Source of the DNA: Arthrobacter oryzae
Lineage (GTDB): Bacteria; Actinomycetota; Actinomycetes; Actinomycetales; Micrococcaceae
Length of the DNA: 64,000 bases
Direction of reading: 5' to 3'
Assembly: GCF_030718995.1 (NCBI RefSeq)
Contig: NZ_CP132204.1
Span: 1,116,001-1,180,000, forward strand
The position numbers and the translations under genes are program-made. Shown in pieces: positions 1-8,002 of this stretch (position 1 is the first letter of the stretch; the number at the start of each line of letters is the position of its first letter). The notes beneath the pieces were generated by a model, which was given only the letters and a program-made list of their open reading frames with translations, was not told the DNA's origin and searched no databases.

Positions 1-191
<191 letters not shown>

Positions 192-193
192 GC

Positions 194-1159
194 TTAAAGC
201 GGCGACGGTGCCCCGCTGCGGGCATCAAAACGGCGCCGGTATTCCGTTGGTGTCGTGGAAAAGGCGGCCGCGAAGTTCTGGCGGAGGGTGACGGCGTTGC
301 CGAATCCGCAGTCGGCCGAGATCTGGTCTATCGACAGGTCTGTGGTCTCGAGCAGGCGCCGTGCTGCGTCGAGCCGGCGGGCACGAATCCACGCTGCCGG
401 TGTTGTGCCAGTTGCTGCCCGGAAGGCCCGGACGAAAGTGCGGCGGCTCAGGTGTGCCCGTGCGGCGAGATAGTCAATAGTGAGGGGTTGGGCCAGGTGC
501 CCCAGGGCCCACTCGAGCAACCTTGAGATCGGGTCATCGGTGGAGCGCGGTGGGATGGGGTGCTCAATGTATTGCGCCTGTCCGCCCTCACGGTGCGGGG
601 CAATGACGAGGCTGCGTGCCACGTGGTTCGCTGCTTCTGCTCCCAGCCGGGCACGCACCAGGTGTAGGCAGGCGTCCAGCGCGGAGGCGGTGCCGGCCGA
701 GGTCAGGACGTCCCCGTGATCGATATAGAGAACGGACTGGTCAAGGGTGACGTCGGGGTGCCGCGCAGCCAAAGAATCGAACGCCTGCCAGTGCGTGACG
801 GCCCGGCGTCCGGACAGCAATCCTGCGTCCGCTACCGGAATGGCACCAAGGCACAGCCCCAGGATGGCCACACCTCTCCCGTGCGCTCCCTGCAGCACCC
901 GCCGCAACGAATCGCTGGGGACTCGCCCGTCGTCGAACCATGAGGGCACCACCACAACGTCTGCCTCTTCGGCGGCTTCGGGTCCTTTCACCTCCCCCAG
1001 CCGATACCCCTCAGCGGTTGTTATCCCGCCTGCCTGGTCAGAAAAAAGAACTGTCTCCCACCCGGCAATGCCCTGGCGGGCCACCTCGTCAAAAACCATC
1101 TGCGGGACAGCAAGGTGAAACATGGTTGCCCCGTCGAAGGCGTACACCGCGATCCTCAT
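194..1159 (-). CDS. GlxA-family AraC-type transcriptional regulator with DJ-1/PfpI domain
   Basis: A 321-residue regulator. Residues 1-165 form a DJ-1/PfpI (class I glutamine amidotransferase-like) fold, with the nucleophile-elbow cysteine at C103 in ILGLCLGAIP. Residues about 210-312 form an AraC double helix-turn-helix (LAARAHLSRRTFVRAFRAAT, then ISADCGFGNAVTLRQNF). This is the GlxA/FtrA type, thought to sense a small metabolite in the amidotransferase-like pocket. The frame stays open upstream for 134 more codons, but I chose the ATG at 1159: it follows a GGAAGAGG ribosome site, and the extension lies over the divergent hydrolase gene. It is divergent from 1293-1931 and is the obvious candidate regulator of that unit. 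Confidence 0.88.
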   Translation of the reverse strand: MRIAVYAFDGATMFHLAVPQMVFDEVARQGIAGWETVLFSDQAGGITTAEGYRLGEVKGPEAAEEADVVVVPSWFDDGRVPSDSLRRVLQGAHGRGVAILGLCLGAIPVADAGLLSGRRAVTHWQAFDSLAARHPDVTLDQSVLYIDHGDVLTSAGTASALDACLHLVRARLGAEAANHVARSLVIAPHREGGQAQYIEHPIPPRSTDDPISRLLEWALGHLAQPLTIDYLAARAHLSRRTFVRAFRAATGTTPAAWIRARRLDAARRLLETTDLSIDQISADCGFGNAVTLRQNFAAAFSTTPTEYRRRFDARSGAPSPL

Positions 1160-1292
1160 GCTGCACCTCTTCCTGATTGGCCCGATTCCATCGTATATGT
1201 GCCTTCGTGCCACTGTTGGCATTCGTCGGCAGCAGGAAGACTGAAACGGTTGCCAGAAGGCAGCCCAGAAACCCCCAGGGAGAACCAAGAAC

Positions 1293-1931
1293 ATGACCAG
1301 CCCCCGCCGCGCCCTTATCCTCATCGACGTGCAGCAGCAGTACTTCGGCGGCCCGCTCGAGATCCGGTACCCGCCGCACCAGGAGTCGCTGCCCATGATT
1401 TCGAAGGCAGTCGACGCCGCCACCGCAGCGGGCATTCCGATCGTCGCGATCCAGCACTCCGCTGGCGAAGGTGCACCCGTGTTTGCGCCCGGCACGCCCG
1501 AATTCGAGCTGCACCCCGAGATTGAACGCCGCAAGACCGGCAGCTGGCATTCCATCGTCAAGGACTACGGGTCCGTGTACGCCGGTACGGACGTCGCCGC
1601 CTGGCTGCGCCAGCACGACGTCGACACGGTCACCCTGGTGGGCTACATGACCAACAACTGCGTGCTCGCCTCAGCTGTGGAAGCAGAGTTCCTTGGCTTC
1701 ACCACCGAAGTCCTCTCAGACGCCACCGGCGCCATTAACCTCGCCAACGACGCAGGCTTCGCTGACGCAAAGACGGTCCACACGACGCTCCTGACGTTGC
1801 TGAACTCGAACTGGGCAGCAGTAGCGGATACTGACACGTGGACCAGGGCGCTGGACAGCCGGCAGGCTCTGACAAGGAGTGATCTCGGCAGCTCCGCGGT
1901 GGCCGGTTCCAGGCTGCTCCCCCAGGCATAA
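1293..1931 (+). CDS. Isochorismatase-like cysteine hydrolase
   Basis: A 212-residue alpha/beta hydrolase of the isochorismatase/nicotinamidase superfamily. The family triad can be read as D12 (LILIDVQQ), K81 (ERRKTGSW) and C123 in the motif GYMTNNCV. The cis-peptide region and nucleophile spacing fit the family. Substrates in the family include isochorismate, nicotinamide, N-carbamoylsarcosine and other amides, and the sequence does not decide between them. A GGGAGAA ribosome site precedes the ATG. It is followed 30 nt later by the paired SMR exporters, and is divergent from a GlxA-type regulator, suggesting a small detoxification or amide-hydrolysis unit. Cytoplasmic. Confidence 0.87.
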   Translation: MTSPRRALILIDVQQQYFGGPLEIRYPPHQESLPMISKAVDAATAAGIPIVAIQHSAGEGAPVFAPGTPEFELHPEIERRKTGSWHSIVKDYGSVYAGTDVAAWLRQHDVDTVTLVGYMTNNCVLASAVEAEFLGFTTEVLSDATGAINLANDAGFADAKTVHTTLLTLLNSNWAAVADTDTWTRALDSRQALTRSDLGSSAVAGSRLLPQA

Positions 1932-1961
1932 CCAGCCCAACAACTCTCAAGGACTTATTGA

Positions 1962-2318
1962 ATGAAGTGGATTCTTCTGGCCGGTGCGATCCTCAGTGAG
2001 GTGAGTGCGTCCCTTGCCCTGAAGGCTGCCCTGGACCATCCTGCCTTCTTCATTGTTGTTGTCCTCGGCTACACCGCTTCTTTCGGTTTCCTCGCAGGGG
2101 TCCTCCGCCAAGGCCTTGGCCTGGGGGTCGCCTACGGCATCTGGGCTGCGGTGGGCGTAACCCTCACGGTGCTGCTGGCGGCCCTCATCTTCGGCGAAGC
2201 ACTGACCCCTGTCATGCTGGTCGGGGTAGCCATGGTCATCGGCGGGGTCCTCTGCGTTGAACTGGGGTCGCACAAAACGCCGGCCGGAGAGCCGGCAAAG
2301 GAAATGGCCAGCTCATGA
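1962..2318 (+). CDS. SMR-family multidrug/cation exporter subunit 1
   Basis: 118 residues with four predicted membrane helices (about 2-20, 28-48, 55-80, 84-103) and a short hydrophilic tail. The membrane-embedded glutamate needed for proton/substrate exchange is in helix 1 (GAILSEV), and the helix 3 pattern GVAYGIWAAVGV is classic SMR. It overlaps the second SMR gene by 4 nt (ATGA), the arrangement of SMR pairs that act as heterodimers, such as EbrAB and YkkCD. Substrate (quaternary ammonium compounds, guanidinium or polyamines) is not decided by sequence. The helix 1 GAILxEV pattern resembles the Qac-type more than the single-gene SugE/Gdx type. Confidence 0.88.
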   Translation: MKWILLAGAILSEVSASLALKAALDHPAFFIVVVLGYTASFGFLAGVLRQGLGLGVAYGIWAAVGVTLTVLLAALIFGEALTPVMLVGVAMVIGGVLCVELGSHKTPAGEPAKEMASS

Positions 2319-2635
2319 TGTGGCTTCTGCTGGCAGGGGCCATCCTCACCGAGGTGACCGCCACCTTGTTCCTGCGTGTCGCGTCCACCGGCAAGCGCCG
2401 CTGGTACCTACCGGTCGGCGTCGGGTATTTCCTGGCGTTTGCCCTCCTCACCCTGACCCTGGACCAGGGAATGAGCCTCGGGGTTGCGTACGGCACCTGG
2501 GCCGCTGCCGGCGTCGCCCTGACCGCACTGGGAAGCCGCGTCTTCTTCAAGGAGACAATCACCCCAGTCATGATGCTGGGGCTCGGCCTCATCATCGGCG
2601 GCGTCCTGCTCATCGAGCTTGGTGCCGTCCACTAG
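2315..2635 (+). CDS. SMR-family multidrug/cation exporter subunit 2
   Basis: 106 residues, four membrane helices, with the conserved glutamate in GAILTEV and the helix 3 motif GVAYGTWAAAGV. It starts inside the stop codon of the first SMR gene (ATGATG at 2315), so translation is almost certainly coupled. The two proteins have similar helices but different loops, the second having a basic loop after helix 1 (STGKRRW), as expected for a heterodimer whose subunits insert in opposite orientation. The pair probably exports a small cation in exchange for protons at the cytoplasmic membrane. Confidence 0.88.
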   Translation: MMWLLLAGAILTEVTATLFLRVASTGKRRWYLPVGVGYFLAFALLTLTLDQGMSLGVAYGTWAAAGVALTALGSRVFFKETITPVMMLGLGLIIGGVLLIELGAVH

Positions 2636-2722
2636 GCAGGAAGTGCAGCGGGGGTTCCAGCTAGGCTGAAGTTTGGGTGCACCTTTGTGCCCGCGAAATA
2701 CACGGTGTAGTGGGGGAATTCC

Positions 2723-3160
2723 ATGGGGGAACAGCGTTTCATTTTTGGCGGAGCGGCCACGGTTCCGTCGGCAGTGAGAGCGTCGACGGCGTTCTGGATC
2801 GCCAGCACTTTTACTTCCTGGGCGGTGCCCGGGATCCTCACCCTGGTTCGGATCGGCACGCACCGGGCCGAATGGGGCTGGCTCGAACTGCTGGGGGTAG
2901 CGTTCGGGGCTCCTTTCGCCGCGCTTCAGGTCTGGGCGGCATTTCGGCTGCTCAGGGGCGCCCACTGGGCCAGGATCGTTCTGACTCTCGTCGCGGTGTT
3001 TTACGTTTCAAGCGCTGTCAACAACCACTGGTCCGTGCTTCCCATGGTGAGCCTCATCCTCGCCGTGGCCGGAAGCGTGCTGATGTGGCAGCCCGCAATC
3101 AACGCGTTCTTCCAACCACAGAAGGAGTTGCCGGCTTCCGACCAGCAAGCCAGAAGATAA
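2723..3160 (+). CDS. Small membrane protein of unknown function
   Basis: 145 residues with about four hydrophobic segments (roughly 22-42, 53-75, 83-100, 104-124) and a short polar tail. I do not recognise a named family beyond small actinobacterial membrane proteins. Start chosen at ATG 2723, about 5 nt after a GGGGGAA ribosome site. It lies 87 nt after the SMR pair on the same strand, but no shared function is evident. Confidence 0.65.
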   Translation: MGEQRFIFGGAATVPSAVRASTAFWIASTFTSWAVPGILTLVRIGTHRAEWGWLELLGVAFGAPFAALQVWAAFRLLRGAHWARIVLTLVAVFYVSSAVNNHWSVLPMVSLILAVAGSVLMWQPAINAFFQPQKELPASDQQARR

Positions 3161-3295
3161 GGCAAGGGCTCGTGCCGGACGGCTGCTCATCCCGAAGTGG
3201 TCCTGGCACGGGCTGGAATAGCGAGGGCTGAACAAGGCCACTTTCCGGAATTGGCTATGGTTCCGGGGCGCGCTGGCCACCTACGGTTGGTTGCT

Positions 3296-4153
3296 ATGAC
3301 CAGCATGCCCACCACAGCGAACGAATATCCCTTCTCACAGGTCGACGTCTTTGCCCCCGGCCCCAAGGCAGGCAACCCGGTCGCCGTCGTGCACGACGCC
3401 CGCGGCCTGTCCACGGAACAGATGCAAAGCTTCGCGAACTGGACCAACCTCTCCGAGACCACGTTCCTCCTGGAGCCGTCGCACCCGGAAGCGGACTACA
3501 AGCTGCGTATTTTCACGCCGGCGGCCGAACTGCCGTTCGCCGGGCACCCCACCCTTGGCTCGGCGCACGCGTGGCTGGAAAAAGGCGGGCAGCCCCGCCG
3601 TGACGGGGAGCTGGTGCAGGAATGCGAGGCAGGGCTGGTCAAGATCCGCCGCTCGGGCACTGATCTCGCATTCGCGGCACCGCCGCTGGTCCGTTCCGGT
3701 CCGGTTGAACCGGAAGTACTGGAACAGGCCCTCGCCAGCCTGGGCCTAGACGCCGGCCAGGTCCTCGGCAGCAACTGGGTGGACAACGGCCCGGGCTGGC
3801 TGGGAATCCGGCTGGACTCCGCCGAAGCAGTTCTGCAGTTGCAGCCCGACTTCGGACTGATGGATGAGCTCTGCATCGGCGTCATCGGACGCTACCCGGC
3901 GGGCGGACCCGCGGACTTTGAAGTGCGGGCGTTCGTTCCCGGTTTGAGCGTTCCCGAGGACCCGGTAACCGGCAGCCTCAACGCCGGGCTGGCGCAATGG
4001 CTCCTGCGCGAAGGCGTGGTGGACGGGAACTACACCGTCCAGCAAGGCACTGTACTGGGACGCGGCGGCCTCCTGACCGTCACCGTCGAGGATGACGCCA
4101 TCTGGATCGGCGGGGTGAGCCGGTCCGTGGTGAGCGGCAGCGTATCCCTGTAG
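3296..4153 (+). CDS. PhzF-family isomerase/epimerase
   Basis: 285 residues when started at ATG 3296. It has the pseudo-symmetric PhzF/diaminopimelate-epimerase-like fold. Family signatures are the early FxxGPKAGNPVAVV segment, the catalytic glutamate E54 in NLSETTFL, the LPFAGHPTLGSAHAW segment, and the second-lobe motif EDPVTGSLNAGLA. PhzF itself isomerises trans-2,3-dihydro-3-hydroxyanthranilate in phenazine synthesis, but most stand-alone homologues like this one have no known substrate and no phenazine genes nearby. No strong ribosome site is visible before 3296. The frame is open to 3197, and an ATG at 3305 is an alternative. Confidence 0.85.
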   Translation: MTSMPTTANEYPFSQVDVFAPGPKAGNPVAVVHDARGLSTEQMQSFANWTNLSETTFLLEPSHPEADYKLRIFTPAAELPFAGHPTLGSAHAWLEKGGQPRRDGELVQECEAGLVKIRRSGTDLAFAAPPLVRSGPVEPEVLEQALASLGLDAGQVLGSNWVDNGPGWLGIRLDSAEAVLQLQPDFGLMDELCIGVIGRYPAGGPADFEVRAFVPGLSVPEDPVTGSLNAGLAQWLLREGVVDGNYTVQQGTVLGRGGLLTVTVEDDAIWIGGVSRSVVSGSVSL

Positions 4154-4160
4154 ATGCGCT

Positions 4161-4481
4161 TTAGTGGACGGAGCTGCCGATCTGCGCGTGTTCCAGGTCG
4201 AGATGCGGGTGGGCTGCCCGCGCGCGGACCCGCTGAGTGCCGGTGTGGACCGGCACGGGCTGCGATGGCCTGATCCGGTGGGAGGGTTCGCCCCGGCGGC
4301 TCTCGGTCAGGTCGCGGATCAGGCCGGTCCCGGCGATCTCACCTACGCGATAGATTCCTGCCGCGGCCGCCCGTTTGCTGGGGAACTTTACCGACATCGC
4401 CACGAGTTCCCCCGACTTGCCGATCAGCTGGAACCTGTACCCGCCGTCGGGTGCGCTTATCAATTCGAAGTGTCCGGACAT
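4161..4481 (-). CDS. DUF1508/YegP-like protein
   Basis: 106 residues. Residues 2-55 match the DUF1508 (YegP/UPF0339) module: GHFELISAPDGGYRFQLIG, then a Gly-rich turn and the K-x-A-A-x-x-G-I repeat core. Proteins with this fold are small and stress-associated and their biochemical role is unknown. The remaining 50 residues are Arg/His/Pro-rich and do not resemble the domain, so the tail could be a lineage-specific extension or the product of an old frameshift. GGAGG lies 9 nt before the ATG. Convergent with phzF. Confidence 0.75.
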   Translation of the reverse strand: MSGHFELISAPDGGYRFQLIGKSGELVAMSVKFPSKRAAAAGIYRVGEIAGTGLIRDLTESRRGEPSHRIRPSQPVPVHTGTQRVRARAAHPHLDLEHAQIGSSVH

Positions 4482-4591
4482 CGTTGTCAGCCTCCACTCT
4501 CTAGGTCATGCGTTAACGGGTTTCCAGCCTAGTTGCGGGGCGGCGCGCACCATCAGAGCAATAAGGCCCCTCCATATCGCGGTCAGGGCTG

Positions 4592-4987
4592 CTAGTCGTC
4601 GCCGGTCGGATCAGTCGGCTCGTCAGAGCCGGGCATGCCGCGAGCGCCGTGATCGCCGTCGTCGTCCTGCCCTGATTTCTGGGCTGGTTCCTGGGCCGAC
4701 TGTTGCGCCGATTCCCAGGCGGAGCCGGCCAGATACGGGTCATCGGAGTACGGCGCATACAGGCGGGGAACGGCCTCGATGAGTTCGTTGGCGGCCATGG
4801 CGAGAAGGTCCCGCTGGATCGGCGGAAGGGACAGCAACCCCTGCAGATACGCTTCGACTTCGTATTCGCCCACACCGCCGCCGATGCTGAAGTAGTTCAG
4901 CCAGAGTTCCCCCGCCGTGAGGTCCGCGGCCTTCAGCGCTGCCCGGAGCTGCCGGCGTTGCTCGGGTTCGTTGAGATCGAAGCCCAT
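4592..4987 (-). CDS. Conserved hypothetical acidic protein
   Basis: 131 residues. The first 95 are predicted mostly helical with conserved-looking character (AALKAADLTAGELWLNYFSIG, then LSLPPIQRDLLAMAANEL). The last 40 are a disordered Gln/Asp/Gly-rich tail. I do not recognise a named family. It lies 12 nt downstream of the ANTAR-domain gene on the same strand and is probably cotranscribed, so it may act in the same stress or regulatory response. Confidence 0.65.
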   Translation of the reverse strand: MGFDLNEPEQRRQLRAALKAADLTAGELWLNYFSIGGGVGEYEVEAYLQGLLSLPPIQRDLLAMAANELIEAVPRLYAPYSDDPYLAGSAWESAQQSAQEPAQKSGQDDDGDHGARGMPGSDEPTDPTGDD

Positions 4988-4999
4988 GATGGCGAACCC

Positions 5000-5227
5000 T
5001 TAATCCCTGCCGCCCGGCATGGCTGCAATGATTTCCACGCTGGCCTCGGCAAGGGTCATCCGGCCCCGCTTGGCCAGGCGAATCAGTTCCTCCAAGGCCC
5101 GCTCGTATCCGAAGCCCTGCCGCTGCACCAGGATGCCGCAGGCACGGTTCACCATGTCTCTCAGGAGCAGGCGGCGGATCCTGCCGATTGCGCCCGAGAG
5201 CTCATCCAGTGGAAGTTTTTCAGCCAT
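5000..5227 (-). CDS. Small ANTAR-domain RNA-binding protein
   Basis: 75 residues, almost entirely one ANTAR three-helix module: a coiled first helix, then MVNRACGILVQRQGFGYERA and LAKRGRMTLAEASVEIIAAM. This matches the pattern A-x-G-I-L-x-R-x-G then A-L-x-x-x-x-x-A and L-A-x-x-x-I. ANTAR domains bind paired hexaloop hairpins in mRNA leaders and act as antiterminators. Here no receiver or GAF sensor is attached, which is unusual but seen in actinobacteria. The start is the ATG at 5227; an upstream in-frame extension to 5497 covers the antisense of the Hsp20 remnant and is not credible. Confidence 0.72.
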   Translation of the reverse strand: MAEKLPLDELSGAIGRIRRLLLRDMVNRACGILVQRQGFGYERALEELIRLAKRGRMTLAEASVEIIAAMPGGRD

Positions 5228-5355
5228 GGAACGTCCTGGAGCCAGTCCCCGGACAATCCGAGTCGGCGGGCCGTCCGGAGAAATCGTGTGCGGGTGAAAT
5301 ATCGTGCCCGCATTCAGCTTAGACCCGGCGGCGTCCGCGGCGCAGGGTTCGGCAG

Positions 5356-5469
5356 CTAGCTGCGGGTGATGGGAAGCTTCTTCCCCTTGGACTCGCTCAG
5401 CTCCCGCTCCGGAACGGCTGTGCAGACTTCGAGGACGCCGTCCTTGAAAGTGGCCTTGATGTCTTCCTC
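5356..5469 (-). pseudogene. Hsp20/alpha-crystallin small heat-shock protein, C-terminal remnant
   Basis: The minus strand encodes 37 residues before a TAG stop: EEDIKATFKDGVLEV, then VPERELSESKGKKLPITRS. This is the end of an Hsp20 family alpha-crystallin domain (the conserved A-x-F-K-D-G-V-L-x-V beta strand) plus the basic tail common in actinobacterial Hsp20 proteins. Going upstream, the same frame meets a TAG at 5472-5470, so the rest of the domain is absent. The sequence beyond is the terminator of the next gene, which indicates deletion of the 5' part of the gene. Confidence 0.8.
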
Positions 5470-5480
5470 CTAAAGATAGG

Positions 5481-5514
5481 AGCCGGGATGCTGTCATAGG
5501 ACAGCACCCCGGCT
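5481..5514 (-). terminator. Hairpin terminator after the tandem-repeat secreted protein gene
   Basis: A 15-bp inverted repeat, AGCCGGGATGCTGTC (5481-5495) and GACAGCACCCCGGCT (5500-5514), with a 4-nt loop. On the minus strand the one mismatch becomes a G-U pair, and the stem is followed by a T-rich CTATCTTTA. This fits a terminator for minus-strand transcripts from 5555-7622. Confidence 0.7.
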
Positions 5515-5554
5515 CTTTAGTCAGCCGCGCTCATGGCGAGACAGACTTGTCTAC

Positions 5555-6619
5555 CTAGAGGAGGCTGTTGCCGCCATCGTTCACAACAGAACCCTCAGAC
5601 ACGGTGTTGGCCGCGGCATCGAGGTTCGCATCAGCGTTCAGGTTCAGACCGGCGTTCAGGTCCGACACAATGCTGCCCTCGGTGGAGCCTTCGTTCCAGG
5701 TGCCATGGCCGTCGTTCACAACCGAACCCTCAGACACGGTGTTGGCCGCAGCATCAAGGTTCGCATCAGCGTTCAGGTTCAGACCGGCGTTCAGGTCCGA
5801 CACAACACTGCCCTCAGTGGAGCCTTCGTTCCACGTGCTGTGGCCATCGTTCACAACCGAACCCTCAGAGACGGTCTTGGCCGCAGCATCCAGGCTGGCG
5901 TCAGCATCCAGGTTCAGACCGGCGTTCAGGTCGGAGACGATGCTGCCCTCAGTGGAGCCTTCGCTCCAGGTGCTGTGGCCGTCGTTAACAACCGAACCCT
6001 CAGACACCGCGGTGGCCGCGGCATCCAGGTTGGCGTCAGCATCCAGGTTCAGACCGGCGTTCAGGTCCGACACAACGCTGCCCTCAGCGGAGCCTTCGCT
6101 CCACGTGCTGTGGCCGTCGTTCACGACAGAGCCCTCGGACACAGCCGAAGCTGCAGCATCCAGGCTGGCGTCGGCATCCAGGTTCAGACCGGCGTTCAGG
6201 TCCGACACAACACTGCCCTCAGTGGAGCCCTGGTTCCAGGTGGAGGTGCCGCCGTCGTTCACAACAGAGTCATTCACCACCGAACCCTCGGTCACGGTGT
6301 AGGTGGCCGTGTGGAGGTTGGCGTCGGCGTCCAGATTGAGGCCAAGGCCCGCACTCAGGTCCGAAACCACACTACCGTCAGTGGTGCCGTGCCCGGCGGC
6401 GGAGGACCCGCCGTCGTTCACTACCGAACCTTCAGACACCGCAGAAGCGGCGGCATCCAGGCTGGCGCCCAGGTTCAGGGCGATGCTGGTTCCCGAGCCG
6501 AGGCCAAGGTCGGATGTCGTGGTGGTGGAATCAGAGGCGGAGGCTGCGCCGGCGCCGAGGATGAGTACTCCGCCGGCGAACACGGCGCTGCACAGGGTGG
6601 TGCGTACGAAAGATTTCAT
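5555..6619 (-). CDS. Secreted tandem-repeat protein (45-residue repeats)
   Basis: 354 residues from ATG 6619. Residues 1-29 are a classic Sec signal peptide (basic MKSFVRTT, hydrophobic core, AASAS cleavage region). The rest is a chain of about seven repeats, most exactly 45 residues (135 bp), with two slightly longer. Each contains SEGSVVNDGH, an STW or GTW patch, EGSxVSDLNAGLNLDAD and a short Ala-rich helix. The repeats are acidic and Ser/Asn/Asp/Gly-rich. There is no LPxTG motif, lipobox or C-terminal membrane helix, so the protein is probably released or held non-covalently at the surface. I do not recognise a family. It is 91 nt downstream of another secreted protein gene and probably shares its promoter. 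Confidence 0.75.
   Translation of the reverse strand: MKSFVRTTLCSAVFAGGVLILGAGAASASDSTTTTSDLGLGSGTSIALNLGASLDAAASAVSEGSVVNDGGSSAAGHGTTDGSVVSDLSAGLGLNLDADANLHTATYTVTEGSVVNDSVVNDGGTSTWNQGSTEGSVVSDLNAGLNLDADASLDAAASAVSEGSVVNDGHSTWSEGSAEGSVVSDLNAGLNLDADANLDAAATAVSEGSVVNDGHSTWSEGSTEGSIVSDLNAGLNLDADASLDAAAKTVSEGSVVNDGHSTWNEGSTEGSVVSDLNAGLNLNADANLDAAANTVSEGSVVNDGHGTWNEGSTEGSIVSDLNAGLNLNADANLDAAANTVSEGSVVNDGGNSLL
5588..6435. repeat. Tandem 135-bp repeat within the secreted protein gene
   Basis: The marker ACCCTCAG (or close variants) recurs at 5591, 5726, 5861, 5996 and 6131 (spacing exactly 135 bp), then at 6284 (153 bp, an 18-bp insertion) and 6428 (144 bp). The units are very similar at the DNA level, with differences mainly in third positions, so they arose by fairly recent duplication and could change copy number by recombination. 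Confidence 0.9.
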
Positions 6620-6710
6620 GACAATTGGTTCCTTACTAGTGAAATGAGAGCCAGGCACGGGAGGTGCGTGGCGAAGTGCCGTCCGCGCAGAGGGCGCGGT
6701 GCCGGCCTCA

Positions 6711-7622
6711 CTAGTCGGGGGAAAAGCCGTGGTCCAGGCTGACCGAACCGGGCAGCTCGTCGGAGGAATCGCGGACATCCTTGAGCGAGATCTGCGTCAA
6801 GGAAAACTGGAAGGCAGTGACGTCGGCTGCAGCGGCGGACCCGCCGTCGCCGCCCGTCCTCAGCATCGAGCCGGAACCCGCCGGGGCCGTTGCCGGCGCA
6901 GCGGGAGCTGGCGTTGCGGGACGCTCGGGAGCGGGAGTCCGCGCCGTCATGACGACGGTGCTGCCGCCGTCGGACATTGCCGTCTGGGCAGGCGCGACGT
7001 CCTGCACGGGGGTCGCCAGGGAAATCCGGGCCAGGCCCTCAGCAGCCGGGGCAGCGGCAGAACCGGCGACGTCCGCGGGTGCAGGCTTCGGCTGGGTGGA
7101 CCCCGCGGTGGGCAGTTGTGCAGGATCGCCGACGACGTCGGGGACGGCGGCGGCAACATCACCGGCGGCAGACCCGACCGGGGCCAGCACAGGTGCAGTG
7201 ACCTCAGCCGCCAGGCCGGTGACCGGCGCCGTGATGGCGGCGACCGTTTGCGTGACAGGGGCGACGACGTCGGACGCGAGCGCCGTAACCGGAGCAGTCG
7301 CTTGGGTGACCTGTTCGACGACGGCGGTGACCGGCGCCGCGACGGGCGCCACGGCGTCGTCAACGGGAGCCAAAACGGGTTCGGCGACGGCCTGGACCTG
7401 GGGCGCCAGCGGGGCTGCCACCGTGGCGACAGGTTCAGTCACCGCAGCCAGCGGGCCCTGATCAACTGTGGCGGCATCAGACGTGACTGTGTCCGTGACA
7501 GGCGGCAGCAGGGACGAAGCCTGCGCCGAGACGGCCCCGAAAATGACCCAGGCAGCCGCAAGCAGCGCACCCAAAATGAGGCTGCGCAGGGCGGAGGGAA
7601 GCCAGGACGCACTGGCGCGCAT
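6711..7622 (-). CDS. Secreted alanine/valine/proline-rich protein of unknown function
   Basis: 303 residues. ATG 7622 is chosen because GGGAGG lies about 8 nt upstream; the frame is open 11 codons further. Residues 1-35 form a signal peptide or signal anchor (LRSLILGALLAAAWVIFGAVSAQAS). Residues 40-165 are imperfect short repeats of the type VxxVxxPV, rich in Val/Ala/Pro/Thr. A Pro/Ala-rich linker follows, and the last 50 residues are more ordered (AAADVTAFQFSLTQISLKD). No family recognised and no cell-wall anchor motif seen. Together with the repeat protein 91 nt downstream it forms an export-directed two-gene unit. Confidence 0.7.
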   Translation of the reverse strand: MRASASWLPSALRSLILGALLAAAWVIFGAVSAQASSLLPPVTDTVTSDAATVDQGPLAAVTEPVATVAAPLAPQVQAVAEPVLAPVDDAVAPVAAPVTAVVEQVTQATAPVTALASDVVAPVTQTVAAITAPVTGLAAEVTAPVLAPVGSAAGDVAAAVPDVVGDPAQLPTAGSTQPKPAPADVAGSAAAPAAEGLARISLATPVQDVAPAQTAMSDGGSTVVMTARTPAPERPATPAPAAPATAPAGSGSMLRTGGDGGSAAAADVTAFQFSLTQISLKDVRDSSDELPGSVSLDHGFSPD

Positions 7623-8002
7623 TTGCTTCACCTCCCGATCGGGGCCGGACATCATCGATTACCGCAGGACTTACAAGCCATTCGTGGCCGGCCGGGGAGG
7701 TGGATGGGTGCAGGTTCACAAAAGTTTGAATTGTGGTGGTTACTGCTTTCTCCTGAGCGTCGCAACATCTGACCGGAAGGGGTGTTTTGCGGGACGTTCG
7801 CGACGCGGTACGCGGAAGGTTGGGCCGTCGGGGCTTACGGACAAGCGCGAGCGATATGTTCAGCTGTTGCTAGAGGAACATTCGAACTCGGCCCCCCTGC
7901 ACAATCCTCGAGATTCACCGGAATACAGGTGAACCGGCGGTTAAAAGATGGAAGAGATTAACGGTCGTCCCCGCGCCGTTCTCGAATGGGCCAGCGTTCG
8001 TC
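7623..8002. other. 380-bp intergenic region upstream of the secreted-protein unit
   Basis: No convincing gene on either strand. It should contain the promoter for the minus-strand secreted protein genes, but I cannot assign a clear -35/-10 pair. From about 7680 rightward the sequence is less GC-rich than the flanks, with A/T-rich patches near 7705-7760 and 7850-7965. No tRNA, palindromic operator or repeat was found. Confidence 0.5.

Noticed and set aside
5568-6742. Long plus-strand open frames with their own repeats opposite the secreted repeat protein
   Set aside because: Their repeats are only the reflection of the 135-bp DNA repeat. The minus-strand frame has the signal peptide and terminator.
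7850-7965. Possible tRNA or small RNA in the A/T-rich stretch
   Set aside because: No cloverleaf arms, TTCGA loop in correct context or CCA-side pairing could be formed.
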